A stretch of DNA of 30,576 nucleotides, taken from the NCBI RefSeq assembly GCF_030525755.1, contig NZ_JAUNEC010000018.1:1-30576 (forward strand), written 5' to 3'. Positions 22,269 through 29,847 of this stretch are shown here, in pieces. The notes under the pieces were generated by a model. The model saw only the letters and a program-made list of their open reading frames with translations, did not search any database and had not been told where the DNA came from. The translations under genes were made by a program, and so were the position numbers. This DNA is from Alysiella sp. (lineage in GTDB: Bacteria > Pseudomonadota > Gammaproteobacteria > Burkholderiales > Neisseriaceae). Each line of letters begins with the position of its first letter. The first letter of the stretch is position 1.

Positions 22269-22775
22269 TCAGGTAGCTTTATCTTGTTCTGTCTGTGGGC
22301 GAAATTCTTTTTTTAAGCGAATATACAGCGTGCGTTTGGCAATGGCGATGGTTTCATCGTTTTTGTCAAAAATGCGTACAGTAAATTCGGGTAGGTGTTT
22401 TTCACCATTGGCTGTGGCTGCTTCAATGTTTTGTCGGTCGGCGTGTGTGAGTTGGCAATCCAAATACACTTCGCCAAACCCTGGTTTCACAAATTCAATG
22501 TGTGCTGATTTGTCCCACACATAATATTTGTCGCCATAAATGCAGCCAAGCATCACTGGATAAATGGCATCAGTCAATGCAAATAGGCTGCCACCGAATT
22601 GGCTGCCATGACTGTTTTTGGTATTGAACCAGTTTTTCAGACGGGCGCGACAATGGGTGTAATCTTCGGATAAGTGTGTGATTTGTATGCCTGTAAACAA
22701 TAAGGGAGGCCACAAATTCATGCGACGGCGCAGGGCATTTGCGGTTTTGGGGCGTTTTCGGGGGAGGGGCAGCAT
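22269..22775 (-). CDS. Hotdog-fold putative thioesterase (DUF4442 type)
   Basis: 168 residues, soluble. NTKNSHGSQFGGSLFALTDAIYPVMLG (around 51-77) is the active-site helix region of PaaI/DUF4442-like hotdog proteins, followed by the strands VWDKSAHIEFVKPGFGEVYLDC and TVRIFDKNDETIAIAKRTLYIRLK. Likely hydrolyses an acyl-CoA or acyl-ACP; substrate unknown. AAGGA lies 6 nt before the ATG at 22775, which fixes the start. Sits 18 nt after ygfZ and 21 nt before trpB, in an operon-like run. The last residues and stop overlap a degenerate uptake sequence. Confidence 0.75.
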   Translation of the reverse strand: MLPLPRKRPKTANALRRRMNLWPPLLFTGIQITHLSEDYTHCRARLKNWFNTKNSHGSQFGGSLFALTDAIYPVMLGCIYGDKYYVWDKSAHIEFVKPGFGEVYLDCQLTHADRQNIEAATANGEKHLPEFTVRIFDKNDETIAIAKRTLYIRLKKEFRPQTEQDKAT

Positions 22776-22793
22776 GGTGTGTCCTTTTAATGA

Positions 22794-23630
22794 TTATTCT
22801 GATTCTAAACTGAAAAAGGGGTTGTGTAGGGTAAATGGGCTGCCTGAAAGGTCAGATAAGGTGTTGTATGCTGCGCTGTGTTTGATGACCAGTAAATTCA
22901 GGCTGCCTGAAACGTTGATGACGATGCCGACTTCTGCGCCACTTTCATCGTGTACTTCTGCACCAACTTGTTGGGTGCTGGTGTTTTCGGCAATGGCTAA
23001 ACCGCGTTTGACTTGTCCGCGATATTGGGCGCGGGCGATGATTTCTTGCCCTGGATAGCAACCTTTGCGGAAATGTACGCCGCCAATGGTGTGTTGATTG
23101 AGCATTTGTGCCACGCAAGTTTCGCTGGTTTTGGCACTTATCCATGGGTAGCCACATAGAATTTCATGACGTTTGAATGTGGCTTCGGCAACTTCATTGT
23201 ATGAAGGTAAGTTGGTAAGTGGTGCGATTTTCAGGCAGCCTCCGTGTGGCAGTTGTATTGTGTCATCATGAGCTGGAAATGATAAAGTGGGATTTTCTGC
23301 ATAAAGAATTGCTGTATTTTCAGGCAGGCTGCCTGAAACGCCCCAATCGGGCAAAATGCTTAATTGCACGTGGGCACGCAAAACAAACATTTTTAAGCGT
23401 TTGACTACTGTTTCTGCCAAGTCGGCTGCCAAGATAAGGTCAAGTTCTTGTCCATTGTTGTACACCACCATATTGGCAATGACACGTCCTTTGGGACTGT
23501 TGTAAGTGGCATAACAGGCTTGTTGGGCGGTTAAATTGTTGATGTCGTTGGAGAGCTGTTTGTGTAAAAAATCGTGTCGGTCATCGCCACTGACACGAAC
23601 CACAGCGAAAAAAGGTAAAAGTGTGTGCAT
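22794..23630 (-). CDS. ygfZ: Folate-binding protein YgfZ (GcvT-like)
   Basis: 278 residues, a GcvT-fold protein that binds tetrahydrofolate and supports iron-sulphur enzyme function such as MiaB. The family signature K-G-C-Y-P-G-Q-E is at 189-196 with the conserved cysteine Cys191, and FLHKQLSNDI (21-30) is the usual N-terminal block. Three uptake sequences are read in frame: 23326-23337 gives SGSLPEN (99-105), 23230-23241 gives GGCLK (130-134), and 22900-22911 gives SGSLN near the C-terminus. First gene of a likely ygfZ-thioesterase-trpB unit. Confidence 0.9.
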   Translation of the reverse strand: MHTLLPFFAVVRVSGDDRHDFLHKQLSNDINNLTAQQACYATYNSPKGRVIANMVVYNNGQELDLILAADLAETVVKRLKMFVLRAHVQLSILPDWGVSGSLPENTAILYAENPTLSFPAHDDTIQLPHGGCLKIAPLTNLPSYNEVAEATFKRHEILCGYPWISAKTSETCVAQMLNQHTIGGVHFRKGCYPGQEIIARAQYRGQVKRGLAIAENTSTQQVGAEVHDESGAEVGIVINVSGSLNLLVIKHSAAYNTLSDLSGSPFTLHNPFFSLESE

Positions 23631-23682
23631 GGTGTTTTCCAGTTTGATGTGTTGTTGGGCTGCCTGAAAATCAGTAGAGGTG

Positions 23683-23792
23683 TATGGTCGCAGAATTGAA
23701 AACGTACTACGGCGTTGGTTTGCTTTGCCGTATTATATTGATATTGTCTGCGGCTTGTCGCCTTGTATTGCATTTTCTTTTCTACGACTATA
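23683..23792. mobile_element. Correia-like element, copy C (best preserved)
   Basis: 110 bp with imperfect inverted ends TATGGTCGCAGAATTG (23683) and, inverted, TATAGTCGTAGAAAAG (23792). The core contains GTACTACGGCGTTGG, TTTGCCGTATTATATTG and TGTCTGCGGCTTGTCGCC followed by TTGTATTG. From memory of the Neisseria Correia repeat, its core reads CAGTACGGCGTTG, GCCGTACTATTTGTA and CTGTCTGCGGCTTCGTCGCC, so homology is clear, while the ends differ. It lies between ygfZ and the metallo-hydrolase gene, 52 nt upstream of the ygfZ start. Confidence 0.75.
23732..23761 (-). promoter_or_regulatory. Possible outward promoter inside Correia-like copy C
   Basis: On the minus strand GCGACA (23756-23761) and TATAAT (23732-23737) are 18 nt apart, about 100 nt upstream of ygfZ. 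Correia elements in Neisseria are known to carry outward promoters; whether this one fires is inference. Confidence 0.35.
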
Positions 23793-23822
23793 TTGTGCCA
23801 AAAAAATGTTTTTTAGGCAGCC

Positions 23823-24890
23823 TTAATTTTGTTGAGGTAGGTTTTCCCACCATCTTGATGTTGGACTGGTGGCATCAAATACTTGTCCCATTAATGGTGT
23901 GAGCATGGTTAAGCCTGCGGCATCAGACAAAATAGCAGAACGGCGTACAGGCTCGTCCCATGCGTGTGGTGCGAGTGGGTATGCGCCCCAATGAATGGGC
24001 TGCCAACGTTTACAATTTAAATCACAGGCTGCCTGAACGGTTTCTTCGGGGTGCATATGGTTGTCGCGCCAGTTTTCATTGTATTGACCGTTTTCAATCA
24101 AGGCTAAATCAAAACCACCAAATTGTTTTGCAGCATCGGCAAAATGGCTGGCATAACTGCTGTCGCCTGAAAAGTAAATTTTTTCGTGTGGTGTTTGCAA
24201 AACATAGGCTGCCCACAGGGATTTTTTGCCATCAAATGTGCTGCGTGAAGCATCGTGGCGTGCAGGTAGAGCGTGAATGTTTAGGTTAGGTAAGTTAAGG
24301 GTTTGATGCCAATCCAGTTCGTGTATGTGTGTTGCGGATATGCCCCAATATTTGAGATAACTGCCCATGCCTAGCGGTGCAAGATAACGGGTTTGAGGTG
24401 CGTGTTGCTGGAAATGGCGGATAACTTCGCGGTCTAAATGGTCGTAATGGGCGTGGGTGTGGATTATCCAATCTATGTGTGGCAAGTTATGTAGTGCTAC
24501 TGGTGGTGGCTGAAAACGGTGCATCATAATGGGTAAGGGCGAGGCGGAACGGCAATAAACGGGGTCGAGAAACAGGGTTTGTCCCGCAGCGCGTATGAGT
24601 AAACTGGAATGACCAAACCAAATCATTTTGATGGTGTTGCTGGGAGCGAGAAAAGTGTCCCAATCGGGTTGAATCATGGGCAGTTGTTGAGTAGGGCGAT
24701 GTAATTCAGGACGTGTCATCATTTGCCACAACGCAACCAAAGTACCATTTTTGATTTTTTGAGTGGGCGGTGTGTTGAAAAAGGTTTGAGTGTGTGGGTT
24801 GTAATGTGTGCTGCGCTTTTGCGTGGGAAAGCGTGGGCGTGGATTGATGAGATGGAATAGATTGCTTAGGGTTTGAAAGGTGGTTTTCAT
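23823..24890 (-). CDS. Metallo-beta-lactamase-fold hydrolase (NAPE-PLD/UlaG-like)
   Basis: About 355 residues. An in-frame ATG four codons earlier (24902) is also possible; neither has a clear ribosome site. The fold signature is present: WFGHSSLLI (strand and loop), FLDPV, then the metal motif HAHYDHLD, later LPARHDASR, YFSGDSSY and an ALIENGQYNENWRDNHMHPEE block, and HWGAYPLAPHAW. These match zinc-dependent hydrolases related to N-acyl-phosphatidylethanolamine phospholipase D and UlaG. The substrate cannot be told. The N-terminal 40 residues are basic with no clear signal peptide. An uptake sequence (24026-24037) encodes VQAACDL. Confidence 0.82.
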   Translation of the reverse strand: MKTTFQTLSNLFHLINPRPRFPTQKRSTHYNPHTQTFFNTPPTQKIKNGTLVALWQMMTRPELHRPTQQLPMIQPDWDTFLAPSNTIKMIWFGHSSLLIRAAGQTLFLDPVYCRSASPLPIMMHRFQPPPVALHNLPHIDWIIHTHAHYDHLDREVIRHFQQHAPQTRYLAPLGMGSYLKYWGISATHIHELDWHQTLNLPNLNIHALPARHDASRSTFDGKKSLWAAYVLQTPHEKIYFSGDSSYASHFADAAKQFGGFDLALIENGQYNENWRDNHMHPEETVQAACDLNCKRWQPIHWGAYPLAPHAWDEPVRRSAILSDAAGLTMLTPLMGQVFDATSPTSRWWENLPQQN

Positions 24891-24972
24891 GTTTTTAGGC
24901 ATCTTTGGACTGCCTGAAAGTAATGGATATGAAAAATATTAGGCAGCATAAAGGTGTTTCAATATTTGGGTT

Positions 24973-25398
24973 TCAGAGATTTTCTATGCCATTAAATATG
25001 ATTTCGCCGTTTTCTTCTAGAGACATTTCAATAATTTGTTCGTGCAATTTAGGCGTGTTTAATGCGAAATCGCAGAAAATGCGTTGCTCATCTTCAATCA
25101 AAAATGCCACATATTGTAATGTTGCGCCATCAGATGCCAAACCACTTTCTTGTGTGAAAACACGCAAAATGGCATCATTTTGTTGATTGAGCCACGTTAA
25201 TTTCTTGGCAATTTTGTTGAGTATGGCAAGTAGTTGTGGTTTTTCAGGCAGCCTATCGCCAAAATCGATGATGCAGGCGCAATCTTCTTGTTGCCATAAG
25301 TGGCATTCTGCTTCTACGATATCTTGGATTTCGCTGTCAATAAAAGTGATGTGTGGTATGTATTCACGAATAAGGGTGTGAAGTTGTGTGATTTTCAT
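24973..25398 (-). CDS. Hypothetical protein
   Basis: 141 residues that I do not recognise with confidence. Acidic and soluble, no signal peptide or membrane segment. The C-terminal half (IFCDFALNTPKLHEQIIEMSLEENGEIIFNGIE) has a faint DUF2262-like look, which I would not rely on. AAGGAAAAC precedes the ATG. An uptake sequence (25243-25254) is read as DRLPEKP near 48-54. It lies 37 nt after the DUF456 gene, with another uptake sequence between them, and could be co-transcribed. Confidence 0.7.
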   Translation of the reverse strand: MKITQLHTLIREYIPHITFIDSEIQDIVEAECHLWQQEDCACIIDFGDRLPEKPQLLAILNKIAKKLTWLNQQNDAILRVFTQESGLASDGATLQYVAFLIEDEQRIFCDFALNTPKLHEQIIEMSLEENGEIIFNGIENL

Positions 25399-25435
25399 GT
25401 TTGTTTTCCTTGATGATTTTAAGGCTGCCTGAAAG

Positions 25436-25927
25436 TCAGCTTAACCAGTATGTTAGGTATTGCGCCAATACCACCAACAGTACCACCAAAGCCGAGCCGA
25501 TTTTGGCAACTGTGCCGATGATGAAACCAATGAATGTGCCTATGCCTACTTTGCCCGCGTTGAACAGGCTGCGTTTGTTCATGAATTCACCTGCGGCTGC
25601 ACCCAATAAAGGTCCCAAAACCAAGCCCACAATACCAAAAAACATACCCACCAAACCGCCGATGAATGTCCCCCATAGTGCCGTTTGGCTTGCCCCTGTG
25701 TATTTGGCACCCAATAAACTGGTGATGAAGTCCATTGCCATGCCAAACACACACACCAAACCCAAAATCCACAGCGAAAGTGAACCGATGATTTGGTAAT
25801 CACTGGTATATGCCAAAAGCCATACACCACCAAACATCAAAGGTAGACCAGGTAAAGCAGGAAAAACCGTTCCTGCTGCACCTGCAAGCAATAAAATCAG
25901 GGCCAAAATAACGAGAAAAACGGTCAT
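25436..25927 (-). CDS. DUF456-family integral membrane protein
   Basis: 163 residues, almost entirely hydrophobic with about five membrane helices and glycine-rich turns. GTVFPALPGLPLMFGGVWLLA (around 19-39) and the glycine-zipper-like GTFIGGLVGMFFGIVGLVLGPLLGAAAGE (around 86-114) are characteristic of DUF456. Function unknown; glycine-zipper segments often mediate helix packing. It sits between pssA and a small unknown gene. Confidence 0.85.
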   Translation of the reverse strand: MTVFLVILALILLLAGAAGTVFPALPGLPLMFGGVWLLAYTSDYQIIGSLSLWILGLVCVFGMAMDFITSLLGAKYTGASQTALWGTFIGGLVGMFFGIVGLVLGPLLGAAAGEFMNKRSLFNAGKVGIGTFIGFIIGTVAKIGSALVVLLVVLAQYLTYWLS

Positions 25928-26021
25928 GTTTTACCTTGAAAACAACGAAGCGTATTGATGCTGCCTGAAATAAGACCATTCCTGTATATTTGATGAGTGT
26001 TGGCTTTTTCAGGCAGCTGTA

Positions 26022-26798
26022 TTATTGTGGTGTAAATAGATTGGGGGTGGTTTGACGTTTTTTCCATTTTGTCCATGCCCAGTAAACATAGCCAGATAAG
26101 CTGTAACATAGGAAAAAACCGAACAATACGCCAGCAGGTTCCATTGCCAGCATCGCCAAAATCAAAATGACCACCACCATGCTGAAAAACGGGGCGCGGC
26201 GGCGAATGTGCCATTCTTTAAAGCTCCAAAAGCGAATTTGTACCACCATAGATAGACCAGCAAATAAGGTCATCAATAAAACCGATAAACTTTTGCCGTC
26301 AAACAAAGAGGGGTAGCGGTAGCCTAACCACACCATGCCAATGACCAAAGCCGCAGCAGTTGGACTGGGAATACCAATAAACCATTTTTTGTCTACTTTA
26401 CCAATCAAGGTATTGAATAAAGCCAGCCGCAGCGCAGCGCAAGCGCAATACACAAAAGCCACCGCATAGCCGATTTTGCCAAATTCATGTAACTGCCAGT
26501 TGTACACAATTAAAGCGGGGGCGACCCCAAAACTGACCATGTCTGCTAAGCTGTCTAATTGTTCGCCAAATGCACTTTGGCTTTGGGTCCAACGTGCCAC
26601 GCGACCGTCCATGCCGTCCAGCAACATTGCCAAAAAAATAAATATGGCTGCGCTGGCAAAACGACCGTGCATGGATTGGGTTATGGCATAAAATGCACAA
26701 AATAGTGCGGCAATCGTGAATGAATTGGGTAAAAGATAAATGCTGTTTTGGCGTAATTTTTGGCGGCGACCGAGATAAGGCGGATTGCGGTTTTCCAT
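26022..26798 (-). CDS. pssA: CDP-diacylglycerol-serine O-phosphatidyltransferase
   Basis: 258 residues, inner membrane. The CDP-alcohol phosphotransferase motif is complete: Asp61, Asp64-Gly65, Ala68-Arg69, Gly78, Asp82 and Asp86, in the spacing D-x2-DG-x2-AR-x8-G-x3-D-x3-D. Multiple hydrophobic helices follow. LLPNSFTIAALFCAFYAI near 22-39 and the overall length match the integral-membrane (Bacillus-type) PssA rather than PgsA. It makes phosphatidylserine, the precursor of phosphatidylethanolamine. Opposed near-uptake sequences at 25961 and 26008 flank its 3' end. Confidence 0.9.
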   Translation of the reverse strand: MENRNPPYLGRRQKLRQNSIYLLPNSFTIAALFCAFYAITQSMHGRFASAAIFIFLAMLLDGMDGRVARWTQSQSAFGEQLDSLADMVSFGVAPALIVYNWQLHEFGKIGYAVAFVYCACAALRLALFNTLIGKVDKKWFIGIPSPTAAALVIGMVWLGYRYPSLFDGKSLSVLLMTLFAGLSMVVQIRFWSFKEWHIRRRAPFFSMVVVILILAMLAMEPAGVLFGFFLCYSLSGYVYWAWTKWKKRQTTPNLFTPQ

Positions 26799-26870
26799 GA
26801 TGTGTTTCTTTCGTTTTCAGGCAGCATAATCAGTGTTAAAGTTGGGATGGGGATTTATTATCAAAAATCC

Positions 26871-27680
26871 TCAATGTTTCAAACCCAACACATCTTGCAT
26901 ATCAAACAAACCCGTGTCGTGATTTGCCAACCACACTGCCGCGCGAACTGCACCTGCGGCAAAGGTCATGCGGCTGCTGGCTTTGTGGGTAATTTCCACG
27001 CGCTCGCCATCGGTGGCAAACAATGCCGTGTGGTCGCCCACCACATCGCCTGCGCGAACCGTTGCAAAACCAATGGTTTGGCTGTCGCGCGCGCCTGTGT
27101 GTCCTTCGCGACCGTACACCGCGCATTCTTTCAAATCGCGTCCCAAAGCATTGGCAATCACTTCGCCCATGCGCAAAGCCGTGCCGCTTGGCGCGTCCAC
27201 TTTGTGTCGGTGGTGGGCTTCAATGATTTCAATGTCGTAGCCTTCGTTCAGCACACGCGCCACCGTGTCCAAAATGTGGAAAGTCAAATTCACGCCCACG
27301 CTGTAATTTGCCGCAAACACAATGGCGCGTTTTTGCGCGGCTGCCTGAATTTTCGCTTTGCCCGCGTCATCATAGCCTGTGGTGCCGATGACCATTTTGA
27401 TTTGATTTTGTTCACAATATTCAATCAAAGGCAAAGACGCTTCGGCACGGGTAAAATCAATGACCACATCGGCATGGTTTAAGGCTGCCTGAAAATCCGC
27501 CGTGATGTTCACGCCCGTTTTGATGCCCACCGCATAGCCCGCGTCCAAGCCCAAACTTTCCGAGCCAGCGTGTTCCAATGCGCCCACCAGCACCGCGTTG
27601 GGGTGGGCGTGCACCGCTTGCACCAGCACCTTGCCCATGCGACCGTTTACACCTGCAATGGCGATTTTGACTGTACTCAT
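26871..27680 (-). CDS. dapB: 4-hydroxy-tetrahydrodipicolinate reductase
   Basis: 269 residues, normal length. Reduces the dipicolinate intermediate with NAD(P)H on the way to diaminopimelate and lysine, feeding cell-wall synthesis. The N-terminal Rossmann motif AIAGVNGRMGK, the IGTTGY segment (98-103), and the active-site block IIEAHHRHKVDAPSGTA (152-168) with His156 and Lys160 are visible. It overlaps bamE by 4 nt, so the two are translationally coupled. An uptake sequence (27482-27493) encodes FQAALNH (63-69). Confidence 0.95.
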   Translation of the reverse strand: MSTVKIAIAGVNGRMGKVLVQAVHAHPNAVLVGALEHAGSESLGLDAGYAVGIKTGVNITADFQAALNHADVVIDFTRAEASLPLIEYCEQNQIKMVIGTTGYDDAGKAKIQAAAQKRAIVFAANYSVGVNLTFHILDTVARVLNEGYDIEIIEAHHRHKVDAPSGTALRMGEVIANALGRDLKECAVYGREGHTGARDSQTIGFATVRAGDVVGDHTALFATDGERVEITHKASSRMTFAAGAVRAAVWLANHDTGLFDMQDVLGLKH

Positions 27681-28051
27681 TGTGGTTGTCCTTGTTTTTG
27701 TTGTACGGTTTGACGAGCATAGTCCAAAGCATTACCTTCGATACGGCTTACTGTATTGTTACTGTTGAAATGCACAACCAAATGGCGACTTTCTTTCACT
27801 TTGCCACCGTGAACAATTTCATAGGTGTAATCCCAACGATTTTGGCGAAACAAAGGATTGAGCAGCGGTGTGCCAATCTCCATTTGAACCTGTTCTCGGC
27901 TCATGCCTTCACGCAAAGCCAAAACACGTTCAGCATCAAAAGGTATCCCTTGTACTACAGCCAGTTTGTAATAGGGCAGTTTCTCTACTAACTTGGGGGT
28001 GCAGGCACTTAACGCAAGTGCAGCGACAACAGTAAAAAGGCGGATATTCAT
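27677..28051 (-). CDS. bamE: Outer membrane assembly lipoprotein BamE
   Basis: 124 residues. Signal peptide with lipobox LSAC and Cys17, so an outer-membrane lipoprotein of the BAM complex that inserts beta-barrel proteins. After the signal come YYKLAVVQGIPFDAERVLALREGMSREQVQMEIGTP and NRWDYTYEIV, the SmpA/OmlA fold. The C-terminus is Gln-rich. It shares an ATGA overlap with dapB and is transcribed away from fur. The bamE-fur divergent pair is a familiar arrangement in proteobacteria. Confidence 0.94.
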   Translation of the reverse strand: MNIRLFTVVAALALSACTPKLVEKLPYYKLAVVQGIPFDAERVLALREGMSREQVQMEIGTPLLNPLFRQNRWDYTYEIVHGGKVKESRHLVVHFNSNNTVSRIEGNALDYARQTVQQKQGQPQ

Positions 28052-28147
28052 GGTTATATCAAATCAAAAGTGGCTGAAAAATGTAAAGATACCACACAGC
28101 AGCAATATCAATAAAGTTCCAATTAAAAACTTTTATTATTTATCGGG

Positions 28148-28175
28148 TGGGCAAATGAATAAAAAGTGCTATTAT
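28148..28175 (+). promoter_or_regulatory. Candidate fur promoter
   Basis: TGGGCA (28148-28153) and TATTAT (28170-28175) are 16 nt apart, about 40 nt before the fur ATG. The spacer is AT-rich (AAATGAATAAAAAG) and could hold a degenerate Fur box, but no good match to the GATAATGATAATCATTATC consensus is visible. Confidence 0.4.
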
Positions 28176-28214
28176 ACGGCAATCTGAAACACCCATTAAG
28201 AAAGAGAACAAACA

Positions 28215-28640
28215 ATGGATAATATTAGTCAGCTTAAAGACAGTGGTTTAAAAGTAACGGGACCACGCTTGAAAATTTTGGATTTGTTTGAGCGTCATTA
28301 TGACATGCATTTGAGTGCGGAAGATGTTTACCGCATTTTGTTGGACGAAGGTGTGGAAATTGGTGTTGCTACCATTTATCGCGTTCTAACTCAATTTGAA
28401 CAAGCCGATATTTTGGTGCGTCATCATTTTGAAACGGGTAAAGCTGTTTATGAATTGAATAAAGGCAGTCATCACGATCACATTGTTTGCGTAAAATGTG
28501 GCATAGTAACAGAATTTCAAAACGAAGAAATTGAAGCCTTGCAAGAAAAAATTGCACATGAAAATGGCTATCGCATTGTGGATCATGCCATGTATATGTA
28601 TGGTGTGTGTGGCAACTGCCAAAAGAAAGAAAAACGTTGA
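28215..28640 (+). CDS. fur: Ferric uptake regulator Fur
   Basis: 141 residues. Winged-helix DNA-binding half (about 1-82) with GLKVTGPRLKILDLF, AEDVYRILLDEGVEIGVATIYRVLTQFEQADI and HHFETGKAVYEL, then the metal-binding dimerisation half: HHDHIVCVKCG with His86, His87, His89, Cys92 and Cys95, and CGNC with Cys132 and Cys135. With Fe(II) it represses iron-acquisition genes. It is likely monocistronic, as an excellent terminator follows. Confidence 0.96.
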   Translation: MDNISQLKDSGLKVTGPRLKILDLFERHYDMHLSAEDVYRILLDEGVEIGVATIYRVLTQFEQADILVRHHFETGKAVYELNKGSHHDHIVCVKCGIVTEFQNEEIEALQEKIAHENGYRIVDHAMYMYGVCGNCQKKEKR

Positions 28641-28650
28641 TTGAACTGAA

Positions 28651-28697
28651 TTTTCAGGCAGCCTTGAAGAGAAACAGGCTGCCTGAAAACATTTTTT
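28651..28697 (+). terminator. Rho-independent terminator after fur
   Basis: TTTTCAGGCAGCCT (28651-28664) and AGGCTGCCTGAAAA (28676-28689) form a perfect 14-bp stem with an 11-nt loop, followed by six T (28692-28697). It begins 10 nt after the fur stop and consists of two complete opposed uptake sequences. Confidence 0.88.
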
Positions 28698-28728
28698 GTA
28701 TCCCATATTGTATTGAAATACACATGAC

Positions 28729-29499
28729 ATGAATAATGAAAAATTCACCGAAGAACGCATTTTGTGGGTCAAGCGCCACAGTACCAAACATTTGACTTTT
28801 GCCATCACGCGTCCAGAAAGCTATCGTTTCAGCGCAGGTCAATATTCGCGCTTGGGCTTTCGTGTGGGTGAGAAAGGCTATATTTGGCGTGCTTATTCGG
28901 TAACATCTGCTGAATATGCAGAAACATTGGAGTACTTCGTAATTTTAATTGAAAATGGTCCCATTTCTGCTCATTTTGCTGAAATTCAAGCAGGCGATAC
29001 CATTTTATTGGACAAAACCGCATTGGGTTTTTTTCTACCTGAACGTTTTCCGAATGGACGTGATTTAATCATGTTGGCAACAGGTTCGGGTATTGCTCCG
29101 TTTTTGTCCATTTTACAGCAACCCGAAATTTGGCAACGTTTTGAATATTTGGCTTTGGTGCATTCGGTTTCATACAGCAATGATTTGATTTTTAATCAAA
29201 ACATTGCCCATTTGGCAGAACACCCTTTGGTAGGTGAGTATTTTAACAAATTGCGTTTTGTGCCGATTACCACGCGTGAAAGCGATGCCAATCTTTTGCA
29301 CGAAAGGCTGCCTGAAAGCCTACGAAACGGCAGTCTAATGACGCGTTTAAATTTGGTGTTCACGCCTGAACGCAGCCGTTTTATGATTTGTGGTAATCCA
29401 GAAATGGTTAAAGACACATTCCAAGCCTTATTAGAACAGGGATTTACCATGCATCGCAACAAAATACCAGGGCAAATCATGATGGAAAATGGATTTTAG
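28729..29499 (+). CDS. fpr: Ferredoxin-NADP reductase
   Basis: 256 residues, bacterial subclass I FNR. It moves electrons between NADPH and ferredoxin or flavodoxin through FAD. RAYSVTSAEY (54-63) is the FAD-binding R-x-Y-S motif, ATGSGIAPFLSIL (117-129) the NADP-binding loop, MICGNPEMV the third conserved block, and the protein ends in a short hydrophobic tail. No Shine-Dalgarno site is evident before ATG 28729. Neighbouring fur suggests a link with iron handling, though this adjacency alone is weak evidence. An uptake sequence (29305-29316) encodes ERLPESL. Confidence 0.92.
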   Translation: MNNEKFTEERILWVKRHSTKHLTFAITRPESYRFSAGQYSRLGFRVGEKGYIWRAYSVTSAEYAETLEYFVILIENGPISAHFAEIQAGDTILLDKTALGFFLPERFPNGRDLIMLATGSGIAPFLSILQQPEIWQRFEYLALVHSVSYSNDLIFNQNIAHLAEHPLVGEYFNKLRFVPITTRESDANLLHERLPESLRNGSLMTRLNLVFTPERSRFMICGNPEMVKDTFQALLEQGFTMHRNKIPGQIMMENGF

Positions 29500-29523
29500 T
29501 TGGTTATGTTGCAGGGCAGATTC

Positions 29524-29759
29524 AGTACACGACAATTTTTATTGTAGGGCGCGTACTACGTACTAAATTTAAAAAATTTCAATTGATGGTCACAGAATTG
29601 AAAAGTACCACGACCTTATCAATGCCCTTATGTACGATTTGTGCACGGCTCTCGTTGTTGCTTTGTATTGCATTTTTACTTTTGCGACTGTATTTTGGTG
29701 GGTAATACGCACCCTGTACAAAATGTTTCATGTGACCTGAATGCGTTTTGTCGTGTACT
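29524..29759. mobile_element. Nested inverted-repeat element between fpr and the lipoprotein gene
   Basis: Outer inverted repeats AGTACACGACAA (29524-29535) and TTGTCGTGTACT (29748-29759) are perfect. Inside them, GTAGGGCGCGTACTACGTAC (29544-29563) faces an imperfect inverse at 29697-29719 (GGTGGGTAATACGCACCCTG and flank). Inside that lies a Correia-like element (29585-29692). An uptake sequence flanks the right side at 29770-29781. No gene is present; this explains most of the 348-base gap 29500-29847. Confidence 0.62.
29585..29692. mobile_element. Correia-like element, copy D
   Basis: About 108 bp. Its left end ATGGTCACAGAATTGAAAA matches copy C (ATGGTCGCAGAATTGAAAA) with one change, and its right end TTTGTATTGCATTTTTACTT plus TTGCGACTGTA matches copy C's right end closely. 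The interior differs from copy C and is nearer to copy B. No reading frame. Confidence 0.65.
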
Positions 29760-29772
29760 GAAAGGTGAAAGG

Positions 29773-29801
29773 CTGCCTGAAAACCAAAAACTTGTTATAA
29801 T
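29773..29801 (+). promoter_or_regulatory. Extended -10 promoter of the lipoprotein gene
   Basis: TGTTATAAT, an extended -10, with TATAAT at 29796-29801. The weak -35 candidate CTGCCT (29773-29778) lies inside an uptake sequence, 17 nt upstream. The start of transcription would be about 40 nt before the ATG. Confidence 0.5.
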
Positions 29802-29847
29802 TACTGCTGTTTATCGTTTTACACAGTAAAAATCAGGATTGAATTGA

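Noticed and set aside
28052..28214. Fur box in the bamE-fur spacer
   Set aside because: The spacer is AT-rich but no stretch gives a convincing match to the 19-bp consensus by eye.
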